Positions 50,801-63,714 of a stretch of 64,000 nucleotides of DNA are shown piece by piece. Positions within the stretch are counted from its first letter, which is position 1, and each line of letters starts with the position of its first letter. This DNA comes from Psettodes erumei (taxonomy: Eukaryota; Chordata; Actinopteri; Pleuronectiformes; Psettodidae), in contig JAFBJZ010000512.1 of assembly GCA_016785225.1 (NCBI GenBank), positions 8,469,001 through 8,533,000 on the forward strand, written 5' to 3'. A program made the position numbers and the translations under genes. The notes beneath the pieces are model-generated. The model was not told where the DNA came from, did no database searches, and saw only the letters and a list, made by a program, of their open reading frames with translations.

Positions 50801-52934
50801 GGGAGGGAAGGAAGTCAGGAGGAGAGGTGATTTAGAGGGAAGGTGGGAGGCAGGGATTGAGGGATTGCTGAAGGGAGGAGGTATGGAGACCGGCGCTGTG
50901 GTTTCAGTGGTTACTTCACACACTGTCTGGCTCTTGCATGCACACAGCCTGGGTCACAGGGGCCGCACATGATCTCCACACACGCACACTCACGCACACA
51001 CAGGCAAGACATGACAGCAGGCCGTTGATTCAGTATCGTTTGACACAAAGTTAAAAACAGAAAGACAGCGCGAGAGAGGAAAAGAGGAGGGGGAGAGGGC
51101 AGAAAGAGTGAAAGTGGCAGAAAGCGGAGAGAGTAAAAGATTTAAAAGTCAAGAGAGGTCAGGAGTATCTGTGCGGTTCCCCATCCATCTGTTAAATGCG
51201 AGAGGACTTGTTTCAAGTGGTTTCAAGCAGCGGAGGAATGCTTTCGTGACAGAAATTATGATCTCAAAAACTCTCCCTTCTGTCGGTCCCTATACAGAGA
51301 AGAAGTTTAATGCCTCCGGCTTTGCACAATTAAGCTAATAATAGAATTGAAAAGATTAACATTAACCACATCTACAAGATACAGTGCTTCCTTCAGCAAT
51401 GTTTACTGCTCTCTGACAGCTTTTTTTTCTCCCTTCTGTTTCTACATTTTCTCTTTTTGTTTCCAGAGTGGAAAGTATTATATCGTACTTGTCTGGGTCT
51501 TTACTTTTAGTGTGGCTCTCAGTCGTTTTTATTCACTTGTCATAAATTGCCATTGCTGTGATTTCATAAGTCAAATTTTACAGGGCACTCTGCTCCTGCG
51601 TGCTTTGACAGCATGGGCGAGGGGGAGAAGATTCTTGACTTTTAAATCTTAATCACCTCTCCAGGTGGAGAGTCATGTCCCTAACAAAATAAAAAATAAA
51701 TAAAAAGCATTGAGGATGAGATGATGTCAGCAGAGTTTCCTGTTAAATGTTGATCTACATTGTTGATTCAAAAACTATTTAAAATCGTCCTTGAGCTTCG
51801 CTGTAACCTCGGACATCATTTGGAGTCGAGTTGGCCCTGTCTCTCTGCGTGAGCACACAAAGATTGTATCAGCATAAAGAGGATAAATGGAATGTTCCTT
51901 TTGATGAGGTAGCAGCCACTCACAATGCACACAAGCACGCACACACACCCGCCTGTCCTTAAAAGCAGCCTGGCGTGTGAGCGAATGAGAGAGTGCTCCC
52001 AGATTTTCCCATCGTTCCTCCCTGTAATCCCCTCAGACCTCCTTCTGAGGGCTGAATTTGCACGCTCATGCTCCCCAGGGGGTCACACACATGCCAGCAC
52101 ACACACATGTGCACAAACACACACACAGAGGCTAAAAGTTGATTTTAAAACTTCTGGTACACTGACTTTGCGGGGGTCTGCTTTTTTGATAATCAGAGAG
52201 CCAGAATTAAATCTGACAGTAGGACACGAGGACACACACAAGCGCTCAAGTGCGCTCACACACAGATGCACAGACACTCACAAACACTGCATGCATTAGC
52301 AGTTTCTTACATATTAAAAAGGCTTCAGCTTCATGAATCTGTGAAATCCTAACTTCCTGGAGTTTTTCATCAGCAAAGATATAACTGCAAAGCCCCTGAG
52401 GAGCACAAAGGACAATGAAAAAAAAAAGTCAGGAAGAGGTGTGCGACATTTATTAGAAATGTTTTCATTCTGGTGGGTAGATTTATAATGCTGACTTAAC
52501 AGCATCAGCCCTTTTTAGCTTATATCTTCTCACCAAATCCCATCCTTTAACAAGGCTGGAACACATTTAAGTGAGCTTTAGAAGTCAGATCTTGGCATCA
52601 AACTTGCGACTCTTGGGGAGCATTCATGCATGGCTGTCTGTCTGCATCTATTTTTGTGCTTTGCTGTGTGTGTGTGTATGTGGTGAGTAGGCTGATGTGA
52701 TTAGCCAGAGCCAGTGGAGTGAATAATATTGCGTCTGCCCCGACTAGGAAGAGAGGGAACGTAGCTGCTGCTCTTTATTATACTGTAGCTCATCGACTCC
52801 AGTATCAGAGTCAAGTGTGTGACACCCGTGAACACGCAGACATCAGCTCACACAGACTTACACATTACCTCATACCAGTGTCTGCCCTAATGCTGCAATC
52901 TGTGGCTGGTGTTGTTGACTTTGTGAAGATCTAA

Positions 52935-53250
52935 TGTTGTGCTCAAAAGTTTGTAATGTCATGGAAACGTTCATGTTCTTGATAGAAAATGATATGTTTA
53001 TTCACCACGTAAGTACCGATTAGATCTAATGTGATTAAATAATACAACGTTATGACAGTGGAGTAATGACTGCTGAAACAGAGCTTTGCAGTTTTACTTG
53101 AAGAATTAATTCGAAATCTGTTCTATCCGTGAAAGCCAACTGCAGCATTATCAGTGTCTTGGCTATTTAAATAAAAATGAATGCCACCTTTGTGGATAAA
53201 AAAATATATATATTTATCAAACTATTAAAATGCTTAAATGCTAACAGCAA
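52935..53250. mobile_element. Possible degraded non-autonomous DNA transposon
   Basis: It begins with GTGCTCAAAAGTTTG and later contains GACAGTGGAGTAATGACTGC, AGCTTTGCAG and ATAAAAATGAATGCCACCTT. These phrases, in this order, resemble short DNA elements dispersed widely in teleosts whose termini contain CAAAAGTTT. The matching right end is eroded or absent, and no coding capacity is left. Confidence 0.4.
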
Positions 53251-54074
53251 CATATCTTAATGAATTGGGTTTTGTTTGGGGGGTTTTTTGGGGGGGGTAA
53301 TTTGAACATCCTTATTGCTGCTCAAATTTTTTGAGAGCTCCCTCAAAGAGCTTTTTCTGAAAGAAATTGCTTATCTTGTCTTATCATATTTTATTAAATT
53401 TGGACAACAGATCAGCAAATCAATGAAATTTCCCCTACCCAACTCTATCTCCTGCATGTTTGCTTTCTTTCTTTCTTTCTTCCTCAAATATTTCTTTTTT
53501 TCCTTTCCTCCCATTACCCCTCTCTCTTTCCCCAGAGACTGCAGGGAGTTTTCTTGTTAAATATTCTTTATGCAACCTGACGTGCTGAGAGGATCATCAA
53601 AAAAGAAGCATGTGTAAATATTATCAGAGCTTTTTAGATCGTGACAGATTTGATGTGATGTTGGCTTACTCACTTATCTATTCAACTGCAGAAAGTGCTG
53701 CACTGTTGAAATGGTTAAAGCAGTCTTGTGCGTGAGAGAGAGAGAGCATTTTTTACACTTATTTTACCCAGTGATGTTTAAAGCTTACATTTCATGTCTG
53801 CCCGTGTCACTGCATGCTATTTTTAAAAAATATTTTTGCTGTTTCTCTGGTTTTGTGTTTGGCATCAGTCTATATTTAGATTTAGATTTAAATTTGTTGT
53901 GGGATGCTTTTTTTCCATTTTCTCTATCTGTCAGTGCTTGGGTCTCTTCATTTACATCTGCAGCTCTTTGTAAAACTCCAGAAGCCAAGCAGCCAGTGAC
54001 TGTGAACATGCGAGTTGTTCTCATGTATTCACATAGTTTCTGTTTTCTTTGTGTATGTGTGTGTGTGTTTCCAG

Positions 54075-54150
54075 AGACATATTGATAGAGTCCCATGGCA
54101 GAGCCCTGACCAAGATGGAGGAAGACTGCAGGCAGCAAACGGCCTCAAAG
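54075..54150 (+). CDS. lekr1: lekr1-like coding exon 8 (residues 398-423)
   Basis: A 76-base exon, entered in phase 2 after TTTCCAG and left in phase 0 at AAAG|GTTATT, a weak donor. It encodes DILIESHGRALTKMEEDCRQ then QTASK. It is helical with a slightly less regular start. The acceptor is preceded by a TG repeat. Skipping this exon alone would shift the frame. Its exit phase changes the series to phase 0 and matches exon 9. Confidence 0.85.
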
Positions 54151-56429
54151 GTTATTCTTCACCAATAATAACAATAACCCTACTACTGCTTATCTCCATG
54201 CAGTTTATCTAACTGTTGTCGGCCATATAAAGCCTGGTCCAGCCCCGTGTTTGCAAAAAATCTCCCCTTGTGCTTAAACAAGTGAGTAAGGTGGTAGCTG
54301 CCGCAGCAGCTGAGATTGCTGCCCCCACACACACACACACACACACACACTGCAGTAGAATTATGTGGGGGGAAATAATACAATTATAATAACATAAATA
54401 CCAGTCAGATGACCAGACACCCTTATGACTAATTAAAAGTTTTGCCAGAATAACCTTGCTTTGTGTAATTGGATAATGCCACATAATGTATAGATGTAAT
54501 GTAATGTAAATTATTATATATGATGAACTCTACCAAATCAAGACATTATATTATTGTTATATTCAATTTCAGCATGTTGAAGTAAACAGATGTAGAGGAC
54601 ATCATCCAAGCCATTGTCACAGTTCAGAGGAGTTTAACAGGGAGAATCTTGACGCACACACAATGTGGATACGATTATAAGGCTCCAAGACCACCAGTCT
54701 GTTTGACACCAGATAAACTCAACACACAGTCCCAAAACCAAGCTGTCTTTTATTAGTGTAGTCGTGTCTCCTGCACTGTCTCACTGTCTGGTGGCAAGAG
54801 TCACTGAGGTCTGAACAATCATCAGCATTCATTCTCTTTTTTTAACCTGATTTAATCATAGTATTATAAAAAGCATTGTTGCTGTACACACAGCTGTGAC
54901 ACAGATACAAACTTCAAATTTGAGGCTCATTGCTCCAGTTGTCAGGTTATGAGTAATAAGTGATCTGCGTGCAGCAAACAAGAAGTCTAAAATTACTGCA
55001 CGTTTGAAGCAGTGATGACTGATTGATTGCTTTTATGCGTATTGTGCGTATGTCCTGCACATGTACAGTAAAGACTGATGTATGCACTGGGACGGTTTCC
55101 AGACACACGTGCATGCAGGTTATTGTTCAGTCCGGGCTTCCTGACTCCACATGCTGGGTTTATACCCATAGAAAGGAAGTGGTCACTCTTGTGCACTTTT
55201 TAAATACAAACCGCAGCTGTGTACATACACACCCTCGCACACACAAAAGGATATGCACACACAAACCGTTCATGCCTCTCACACGTACATTCACCCAGCG
55301 AAGAGGAAGTGGTGTTTTCTCATTTGAACCAGCACACGCAATCTTAGTCTCTCATAGAGTCCCTCAAACCCCAAGCAAAATACACACGCACACACAGGCT
55401 CAAACACACACATTTTCACACGCCAATCTGTCTTTTTTTCCCTCTGACACCCACATCCACTATTTCTCTCTTTTCACGCTTGCACGCATAGATGCACACA
55501 CACAGAGAAAAATACACACACTCACAGCCACAATGATCCCAGCCCATGGCACTGACGCTCACTTTGTCTGATCTCTAGTGCTGGTGGAAAGAAAACAAGG
55601 TGGCCTTGGCCAAGCCTGACTAAAAATATGTCACATGCAACTTCGCTCTTGTAAGAGCCAGAGTTGGTGTTTTATGTCCCCAACAATTCAATTTCTGAGT
55701 ATGATGACAAGGCCCAGACGCTCTGCTGTCATTTTCATACACTGTGACAAAGCTTGTGTATAAACAATGCCCTCCTCGTATATCACGAAAAGGGTCAAAG
55801 CATTGTTTCTATTTGGAGCTCGCAACCACCAATGACATGTAATGTAACATGAACAATAATGCATTTATCAAAAGGGCCTTGTCGATGTTAGAGATTGTGG
55901 GTAGGACAGTGTTTCTTCTGAGGTAAAAAAAAATGTGCTTACAGAAGCACTGATGTTTAAAAAAGAAAACAATATCTAATCTTTTTGAAAACCTTCAGCT
56001 ACAAAAGCTATAAAAGGTTCTTATTTGTGACATTTTCAGGTTGTATGATTGTTTTGGAGCCAGCAATTTGAAATACCACTGCTGTCTCTGTATGTCTGTC
56101 TCAGTGTTTCTTGTTACACAAAGCTTTGTGTGACCTTCCTTCTTCCTGTTTATATCATGAAGAAATCAAAACTTCACAGTCTCTTTTAGGACTCTGAATT
56201 AGAGACAGGCCTCAGGATGTGGGCTCATCTGAACTTCTACTTAGAGTTTATGTGCTATATGTACACGAATGTTTTTAATGATGGAAAGTGTTTTTATTCT
56301 CTGTTTTAAACCGCAATACAACAGTTCATGTGCCACAATCCTGGCATTACTATGTGTTGAGAATGAACACACATACTTAACCCAGTGTGTAAATATATAT
56401 CCCTTTTTTCGTTGCCTTTGATTCTGTAG
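54151..56429 (+). other. Intron 8 (about 2.3 kb)
   Basis: It contains a (CA)n at 54325-54350 and a CA-rich zone (55190-55540). The rest is AT-rich. No exon or RNA gene was seen. Confidence 0.75.
54325..54350. repeat. (CA)13 microsatellite
   Basis: A CA run about 175 bases downstream of exon 8, complementary to the TG repeat in front of that exon. Confidence 0.93.
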
Positions 56430-56594
56430 CTTGCTGCTGCCCTGGAAGAGCAGAGGACCCAGAGTGCATTGCACTTGAGGGAGCAGAAGGAGACTTTTCG
56501 CAGGGAGGTGGAGCTAGAGTTGACGATTGACAGGGAGAAGAACCAACTACTGCTTCAACAATACCGTCAAGACAACACTCAGTTTCACCAGAAG
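56430..56594 (+). CDS. lekr1: lekr1-like coding exon 9 (residues 424-478)
   Basis: A 165-base exon, phase 0 to 0, after GATTCTGTAG and ending at AAG|GTGCGT. It encodes 55 residues including LAAALEEQRTQSALHLREQK, ETFRREVELELTIDREKNQL and LLQQYRQDNTQFHQK. Heptad-like Leu spacing and alternating charge indicate coiled coil. It is a multiple of three in length and symmetrical. This is one of the best-conserved-looking segments, with no Cys and few helix breakers. Confidence 0.91.
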
Positions 56595-57711
56595 GTGCGT
56601 ACCTGGTCACATTACAATACATGAAGAGACAGTGAAATACAATCCTTATAGGCAGCATTTAATCTTTATTTTTGCAATAGAATGCTTCTTCAGTAATCTT
56701 TCTATGTACTCCTCTCCAGCTTTCCTGTCCTATTGCCCTTTTTGACCTGTCTCTCTTATGCTATCTTATTCATTAAATCTGTTTCTTGTCTTGGTCTGTC
56801 TTCCTCTGGTTGCTCTACTTCCCAGTATGTCCTCCATCTGCCTGTCTGACTTCTCTCCATGACTCTCTGCCCTCCAGCAATTTTAGACCTGTAAAACCAG
56901 ATATTTCTTTGTTTCTGCGTGTAATACTGGTCTGATTAGTCTGTGTTCCCGTCTGTATTTCTGTGTATTCGGGTGATTAAGTCCATTACATGCCTTCTGC
57001 ATCACTGGAACCACCATTGTAAACATGCACTCTACCAACTACTGATAAATACACATGCGTGCAGACAGTGTGGATGGCACTGTGATTAGTCTCAGCATGT
57101 ACAGAAGGGATAAAGGAGTAAGACAGAGAGAGAGAGCGAGACTGTAATCCAGACGGCGGCTGTGAGACAACAGAAAACAAAGACACAGTAGGTGAAGGGG
57201 CTTCCTACTCTTACCCACAACCTCAAATACACAGTATATATCCACTCACATTAGAATTGCTTATGGTATGAGTAAGAACCAGAACACAGGAAACTTTCAG
57301 CAGAGTTCAACAATCCAACAGGTAGTGACAGTTAACAAATTTCAACACTGTAGTAAAAGTGAGAGTAGCCCAGTAGCAGCCCTCCCCCGTCCACTTTCTG
57401 TGCATAATGTGGATGAGGCAACAGAAAGTATGTTGTTCCCAGCAAATGATGCAGAACCGTTTAAAGTCTGGTAACATTTTTGTCATCTTAAGATCTCTGT
57501 GATTCCCTTTTCTGTTTGCTGTGAGCCGGTGTGAAAACAGAATGCTAAAAAACATAATTTCTGATAGCATTTGAGATATGACGATGTTACGAATTAAATT
57601 TATGTTTCCATCCATTACAGTTTTTGAGAGAATACATAAATAGTTATTTAGCCCTGATTTTAAATGAAAATGCAAATATCCACAGATCGGAATTTATGTC
57701 TTCCTCTCCAG
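56595..57711 (+). other. Intron 9 (about 1.1 kb)
   Basis: Pyrimidine-rich near its start (56700-56880), otherwise mixed. The acceptor is CTTCCTCTCCAG. No other feature was seen. Confidence 0.78.
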
Positions 57712-57936
57712 CTGGAGAAGAGAGAGCAGGCGCTGCGAGGACTCAGAGAGGAGCTTCAGCAGGAGAGGAGGAGCAGAGAGGAAGAGAGGAGGACACAATA
57801 TGAACAGAGGAGGAGGAGAGAGGAGGAGATACACCTGGAGCTGCAGCGCTGTAGACAGCAGGAGGCGCTACAGCTGAGCGACGCTAAAGCTGAACTCCAT
57901 CGGATGACTGAGAGGAATGCTGAACTTCAAGAAGAG
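57712..57936 (+). CDS. lekr1: lekr1-like coding exon 10 (residues 479-553)
   Basis: A 225-base exon, phase 0 to 0, with a strong acceptor (CTTCCTCTCCAG) and a weak donor (GAG|GTTGGT) that runs straight into a (GT)14 array. It encodes 75 residues including LEKREQALRGLREELQQERR, then a very Arg/Glu-rich segment (EEERRTQYEQRRRREEEIHL), ELQRCRQQEALQLSDAKAEL and HRMTERNAELQEE. Helical propensity is very high and proline is absent. The Arg-rich centre makes it more basic than the other exons. Confidence 0.91.
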
Positions 57937-57938
57937 GT

Positions 57939-57966
57939 TGGTGTGTGTGTGTGTGTGTGTGTGTGT
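57939..57966. repeat. (GT)14 microsatellite abutting the exon 10 donor
   Basis: A pure GT run starting three bases inside intron 10, so it forms part of the extended splice-donor region. Confidence 0.95.
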
Positions 57967-58359
57967 CGAGACTATCCTCACAAGGATATAAAAGAAAAAA
58001 GTTGTCACTGTGAATATTGGAACAAACAGAGATTTGCATTCGCTTCATGTACTCTACTGGTGTGTGCCAGCGCTATTCAAACAGAGCTGGATTAAATTTA
58101 GCAGATGTGTGTTTGTGTGAGCGTGGTCACAGCAAAAGGAAGAGAGTGAGAGAGGGAGAGAGACTTAGACAGACAGAGTTCATATTTGCTTTGGCAGCAG
58201 AGTCTGCGATGATGGATTTCTGTGCCAGCACCATCCAACTGGAGCTGATTTAAAGTGTGAAACAAAAAAAAAGTGAAAAGAGGGAGGCAGCGCATAGGAG
58301 AGCAGGATGGGGTATACGTAGAGTATGAAGAGCCTGGAAGGAAGTGATGGAAGAGTGGT

Positions 58360-58362
<3 letters not shown>

Positions 58363-58398
<36 letters not shown>
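58363..58398. repeat. (TG)18 microsatellite
   Basis: A pure TG run about 430 bases into intron 10, followed by GAAAGAGAGC. Confidence 0.95.
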
Positions 58399-58403
<5 letters not shown>

Positions 58404-61400
58404 GAGCTAGAGAGAATAAAGATGAGTAGGGGGGCAAGTAACCTCTGTGAGCAAAAAGAGAACAGGATGGAAAACGTGACTTTGCCAGACCTTCTGTGCA
58501 CATGTGTGTATTTCTGTCTTTGTATGGCATGTTTTGCTGTGCGTCAACACATGGGTGCCTGTCTTGAGGCTCCAGTCACGACACATTTCACCTTTCTGAC
58601 CATGGACGCACATATAGTTGCTTAAACAAACACACAGACAAACACTCTTGTTTCCGTTCATCTCAACTTTCTCTCAACTCTCATGTCAGTGAGATGATAC
58701 AGTACGCTGCATCCTTATTGTCTCTTTCCTTTGGTTGGGAATGCATTGCAGCAACTTGAAAGTGAAACTTTAAAATTGGCAGTCAAAACGTTTAACTATA
58801 AAATTTTACGTGAAGAATTGTTAATTCATCTTCACCGCTTGATGGCAGCGAAACAAGTTGTAAACACAACTGACACATCATGAACCCTGTTGATATTAGT
58901 GAATGAGTTACACTTCCAGGAAACGTAGAGCAACATAAGCTTTCATTTGGAGTCATGTATTCTATTGAGCTGCCAGTTGCTCCACATGTTCAAAAGGCAG
59001 TTGTTAACTTTGTTTTCCATTTGGTGCTCGTCATATAGCAAACAGTGTGCTGCTGCCTGCTGTGGTTTGATAAAAAGGTTAATCAAAATCATAACAAAGT
59101 TTCACACTGTTAAACAACAAACAACGAGCTAAACAATGCTACAAGGCTCCTTTTAGCTGAAATGAACTACAGATCAGTTGATCATTTCTGTGGGTTCCTC
59201 CCCACAAGTGGCACCATCGTATTAAAAAGAAGCAATTTGATCTTATGTGAATTACTGCAGTTTTAAAACTGTCAAATCTTACACCAAAATGTGACTGAAC
59301 ACAAGAAGAAAAACCTTTAAATCTTAAATCTGTCAGTCCAACATCATGTTTATTTGCACAAAGGTGACAGTAAAACTATACATTCATGAGTTTAAACTAT
59401 ACCTGTGGAATGATAAAGGGCCGCAAAGATACCACAGAAGCATGTGCTGCCTCCAAAAGCTCAACCCCAATGTAATATATACATATATTGAAGGCTGTAA
59501 CCATGGGGTTCCTTCTGTTCGTTTCTGTCAAACCTGAAATGTGAAAGAAGAAGGTAAATGATTTATTGATACACAAGAAAATCAGCACAACAGAAAAATC
59601 AAGCCAGATGAGAGCTGGGAATCCATTCCAAGGCCAGGAAGGTCACAGTCATGTCAGTGCCTTCCATCATCTCATCACTCATTCATCTCCTCCACCTCCC
59701 TCTCTCATCCAGCTCAGCTTTGTATCATTGCACTCTGACAGCCCTTTAACAGCCCTCCCTTTTTGTCCACGCGCTGTCTCTTTAACTGCCTTCCTCTCAG
59801 AGTGCCTGTCCAGGGAGGTTCAGCCAGTTCAAGGTGCCCTGATGCCAATTTCACAGCCGACATGCTCTTTTATGTCATTCATGGACCTTCAGTACAGCAG
59901 CTCCTTCCCCCGCCACCCTTTTCTTTCTGTTCTTTCTCATCTTATTTAACGGGGCCATTTTTAACTGTGCTGTGTCTGTAGTTTTAGAGCAGATCTATCA
60001 GTGAAATCCCTTCAGACGACCTTTCTTTCTTTCATTTTTTTCTTTCTTGTTCTTCACTTTTTCACTAATGCTCTGAGTTCTTATTTAATCTAAGCCCAAG
60101 CTTCTGTCATCCTCTTCTTTTGAAAAGTTTTATTGATCTGTGGATGTTTGTGAGTGTGTGTGTTGGTAAGAGATAATCAGGTTTTGATCATGACCTTGTG
60201 ATATCGCTCTGGCGCCAAGATACTTTTGCAGCATTGAGGTATTTTCATCATTAAGTGCTGGAGTGTATGAGAGACCTTTCATGTTGTCCGTTTCAAGCCA
60301 ACCAAACAATAATTAATCTCTTGAGATTGGTGTATACTTCCTAGTTGGCCAAGATATGCTGTTGGTGTGATGGTTGCTTTAATCTCAGGAGACTTGCGAG
60401 CCTTGCTGTCAGCAGCTGGTGTGCTGGGGAAAGCCTGTCTCTGGAAAAACCGTCTCCATGTTAGCTTCACAGCAGCAGCTGTAGCGTCCCTATGCTAACC
60501 GAGCTCACTTTAGTTACATTACTTCCTATCTTGTTGTTTGCTGTATGTCATGGTATTTTTCTGCACTGCTTGCAAAGGGTTTTATACCCGCAAAGATATA
60601 GCAACTCATTTGCTATAGCACAGTGCATAATTCACAGCGTTATGCTGGGTAATGTTAACTTTCTTGTTAGCTTAGCTACAAACCCACAGACCATTCTTCT
60701 GCAGCTCTGCTGCAGTTTTGTGAAAACAATCTAAACAACACACTCTTAATTGTTTTGTGTGTTTTAAATGATGTTTTTTTGTATGTTTGTTTGCTGATGT
60801 TTAATATAATAATGTTTTGCCTTATCTCTGAGAAAGGGGAACCATTCCATGTCATATAAGATGCTCTCAGTTCTGTCATATTTCTCTTTTGGTCAGCTCG
60901 CCCCTTGTTAATGTTGTTGGCTTGACAGTCCATGAATTTCTGGGGTGGAGCATCTGACTGAGCACCTAAGGGAGGGATGTATTTGTTTTGCAGTTGAGTT
61001 CAAATATCAGTGTATCCGTGTGTAACGGTGCACATGGACACATCTTTACACACGGTCTATGGTAACAAAGAAACACACTCTTAGTTCCCCGTTCTGTCTG
61101 AATCTCTCTGTTGTCTCAGTACTTTGTTTTGTTTATTCTAACTTTGTCCCACCCAGATGCTTTCTCTCTCACTCTCTCCCCCCTCACTGACTCATCTTGA
61201 CACCCTCCCTCCCTCCCTCGCTCCCCAGCTTTGTCATAGATTGACCATGACAAGAGGGAAATGTCACTGTGTCTGGGTGAAAAAGACGCTTGACCTTTAA
61301 CCTCCCACTAACAGCACTGAGGTCACAAAACACACAGAACATGCAACACTGACGCAGCACGCCTTGCAGTGCAAGGTCAAAAATTAATGTCTGTCTGTGC

Positions 61401-61668
61401 GTGTCTTCATGCTCCCTCTTCATGCAAGCCTATAAGCATCTCCACGTACATATACTGTATGTTGATTAGGGTTTTTTTGCACATGTGTATATAGTTTGTG
61501 TGCGTCTCCAGTGGAATGTAGTTTACAGTGATTAAAAGTAGAGACTCTGTGGGGCTGCGTGTGACTTCCATCTAATAGCCCTGTAATCCTGCTCTCACTA
61601 GGAGCCCCTAATGATGGCCGTCTCTCTCTCTACGGCTAGACTGGCATGCACAGCACCATGCACACATG

Positions 61669-61670
<2 letters not shown>

Positions 61671-61704
<34 letters not shown>
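61671..61704. repeat. (CA)17 microsatellite
   Basis: A pure CA run in intron 10, complementary to the TG arrays at 57939 and 58363. Confidence 0.95.
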
Positions 61705-61710
<6 letters not shown>

Positions 61711-63714
61711 ACTGGATCTAACACATGCCTGTATATAAACATGTTGGAAAGAGACTCACACTCCAAGTCTTCCCTACATACTCAGGAAAAAAAGGGCCAA
61801 ACACATGTGCAAACTGTCACACACACTTTTACAATAATTGCACACAAAGGCATGAGGCACGTCATGCTGCACATGAAACATGGATATAGTGTCATAAATG
61901 CACCTATTAAAACATACACATATGCTGACAATTACAGACACATATAAAGAAACCATACACAAATCATAAGTGCTGATATACACACATTTACTATATGTCC
62001 TCCATGGGGCTCCCCACAATCATAAGGACGATAACTATAACATACACAAGTCAAGTGTCCTCGGACACATGGTGTGTATATAGTGTAGCACCTGGCAATA
62101 GAGAGTTACTGCACACACCCAACTCCCATTAAGGCAACATACAGTGTTCTCACAAGTGGATCACATTATTGTAACCATTGAGATTTACTGGAAGCTTAAT
62201 ATTTCCTCTTCAGAATGGTGAAAATTGTGAGAAAATCACTTGATGACTGGCTTTTTTATGGAGGTGAACTATTTTAAAACAAGGTACAAAGTACACATTC
62301 TTCTTCCAAATGAAGATGAAAAATCAAAATTAAATTAATGAGGGATAAAACATCCCCATCATCAGCTTAATACTCTCAGGGATTTTGCTGCTGCTGCTTA
62401 CCTAGTCTGAAATAGTCAGTAGTATATAGTGGTTAATATTAGTAAGCTTTAAATAGCTATTGCTACATAACTGGCATTGAGTTTACCGACTTAATGAATC
62501 TTCGTCTTGAGCGAGTTTAACAATGTAACTGTGTTTTAGCATTTCGCATTATTCTGGAATGATCACATGTGGCTACATTGGCTGTCTTTGTATGATATAA
62601 TTTGAATGGAGTAAAGCTATCACAGCCGTACAATACACGTACTGCATGTGCCAAATATGAGAGCCAGTGACTTCATGATTTGTGCAGTGGAAACAGGATT
62701 TGGATTCCATGTGGACTGCCAATGGGAATGTGTCTGAATCTTCGATGAAGCATCTGTTAATTTCTAGTATTTAAGTTACCCAAACATTTTGGGATGCATA
62801 CAGCGGATGTCTGTTATCAAACAGCAGATGGCCATAAACGATTCAAATGGCATGTGTTTGTAATTAAATGGGCCAGTGAGCAGTATTTATGGCTGTTCGC
62901 CATATTGGTAGAATATGCATGTAAAGTCATGAGACTGGTATGAAGGGCCTTTGTGAGAACAGCTATTTATTCTTAAAATCTGGTTTGGGACATGAGGTGT
63001 GCAGCTGTGCTTCTTTTTTCATACAACAAGAAATGTGTTTGTGTTATTTAGTTTTGAACTGGTGGAAGAGTTTTTATTTCTATATGTATTGCATGGTTTT
63101 ATATAATGTGTCGCATATTGACCTTCTATCATCAACCGCCCCCCCACGGTCAATTTCATGTGATTCTGGGGTTAAGATATGCACCTGGACTTTATTGACT
63201 TAGTTTGCATCTGCAACTTTACATATCAGTTTGAATGCCAAGCTTCATGTTTCTCCGGTACATTTTTGTATTTATTTGCTTTTGTAATACATGACAGTAT
63301 GCTGTGTGTGCTTGATGCTATTATTGTTATTGTTGACCAAGTCTCTTTGTCTCTGCCAGTTTCTTAGTGTCATTGAGCTGCTCAGAATAGTAATCCCTTT
63401 TTCTTCTGCATCCACAGCTGATAGATGACTCCCTCTTTCTTTCTCTCTCTGTCTCCTTCACTTTGCTTCTCCCTCTCAAACCTTACTCTCTGTTATCACA
63501 CTTAGCCTTCTCCTTCACTACAGAGCTTTATAGGTACCCCTGTGGAGTTTCTGACCACCAGCAAAAGCTTTAGAGCAATGGTTTTACAAGTGGGATCCCA
63601 TTTTGTTTGTCTCTGGGTTTTTTTTTTTTTTTCGGAGCCCATATTTCAAGAAAGGCTCCATAAAGTGAAATACTGCTTATACTTCCACTTGCTCTCTCCT
63701 TTAAAACCCTCCAG

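Larger units (their letters stand above)
46968..54074 (+). other. Intron 7 (about 7.1 kb)
   Basis: It holds a pair of direct repeats (47500-47810), purine-rich tracts (50700-50890, 51055-51150) and a probable non-autonomous DNA transposon relic (52935-53250). The AT-rich stretch 48560-49560 is free of simple repeats. I see no exon or RNA gene. The acceptor tract is TGTGTATGTGTGTGTGTG then TTTCCAG. Confidence 0.72.
57937..63714 (+). other. Intron 10 (about 5.8 kb)
   Basis: TG arrays lie at its very start (57939-57966) and at 58363-58398, and a CA array at 61671-61704. The remainder is AT-rich without a recognised exon or RNA gene. The part 62300-63000 is repeat-free and homeobox-site-like, discussed as a finding. 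The acceptor CCCTCCAG is good, with TTTTTTTTTTTTTT further upstream (about 63619). Confidence 0.75.
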
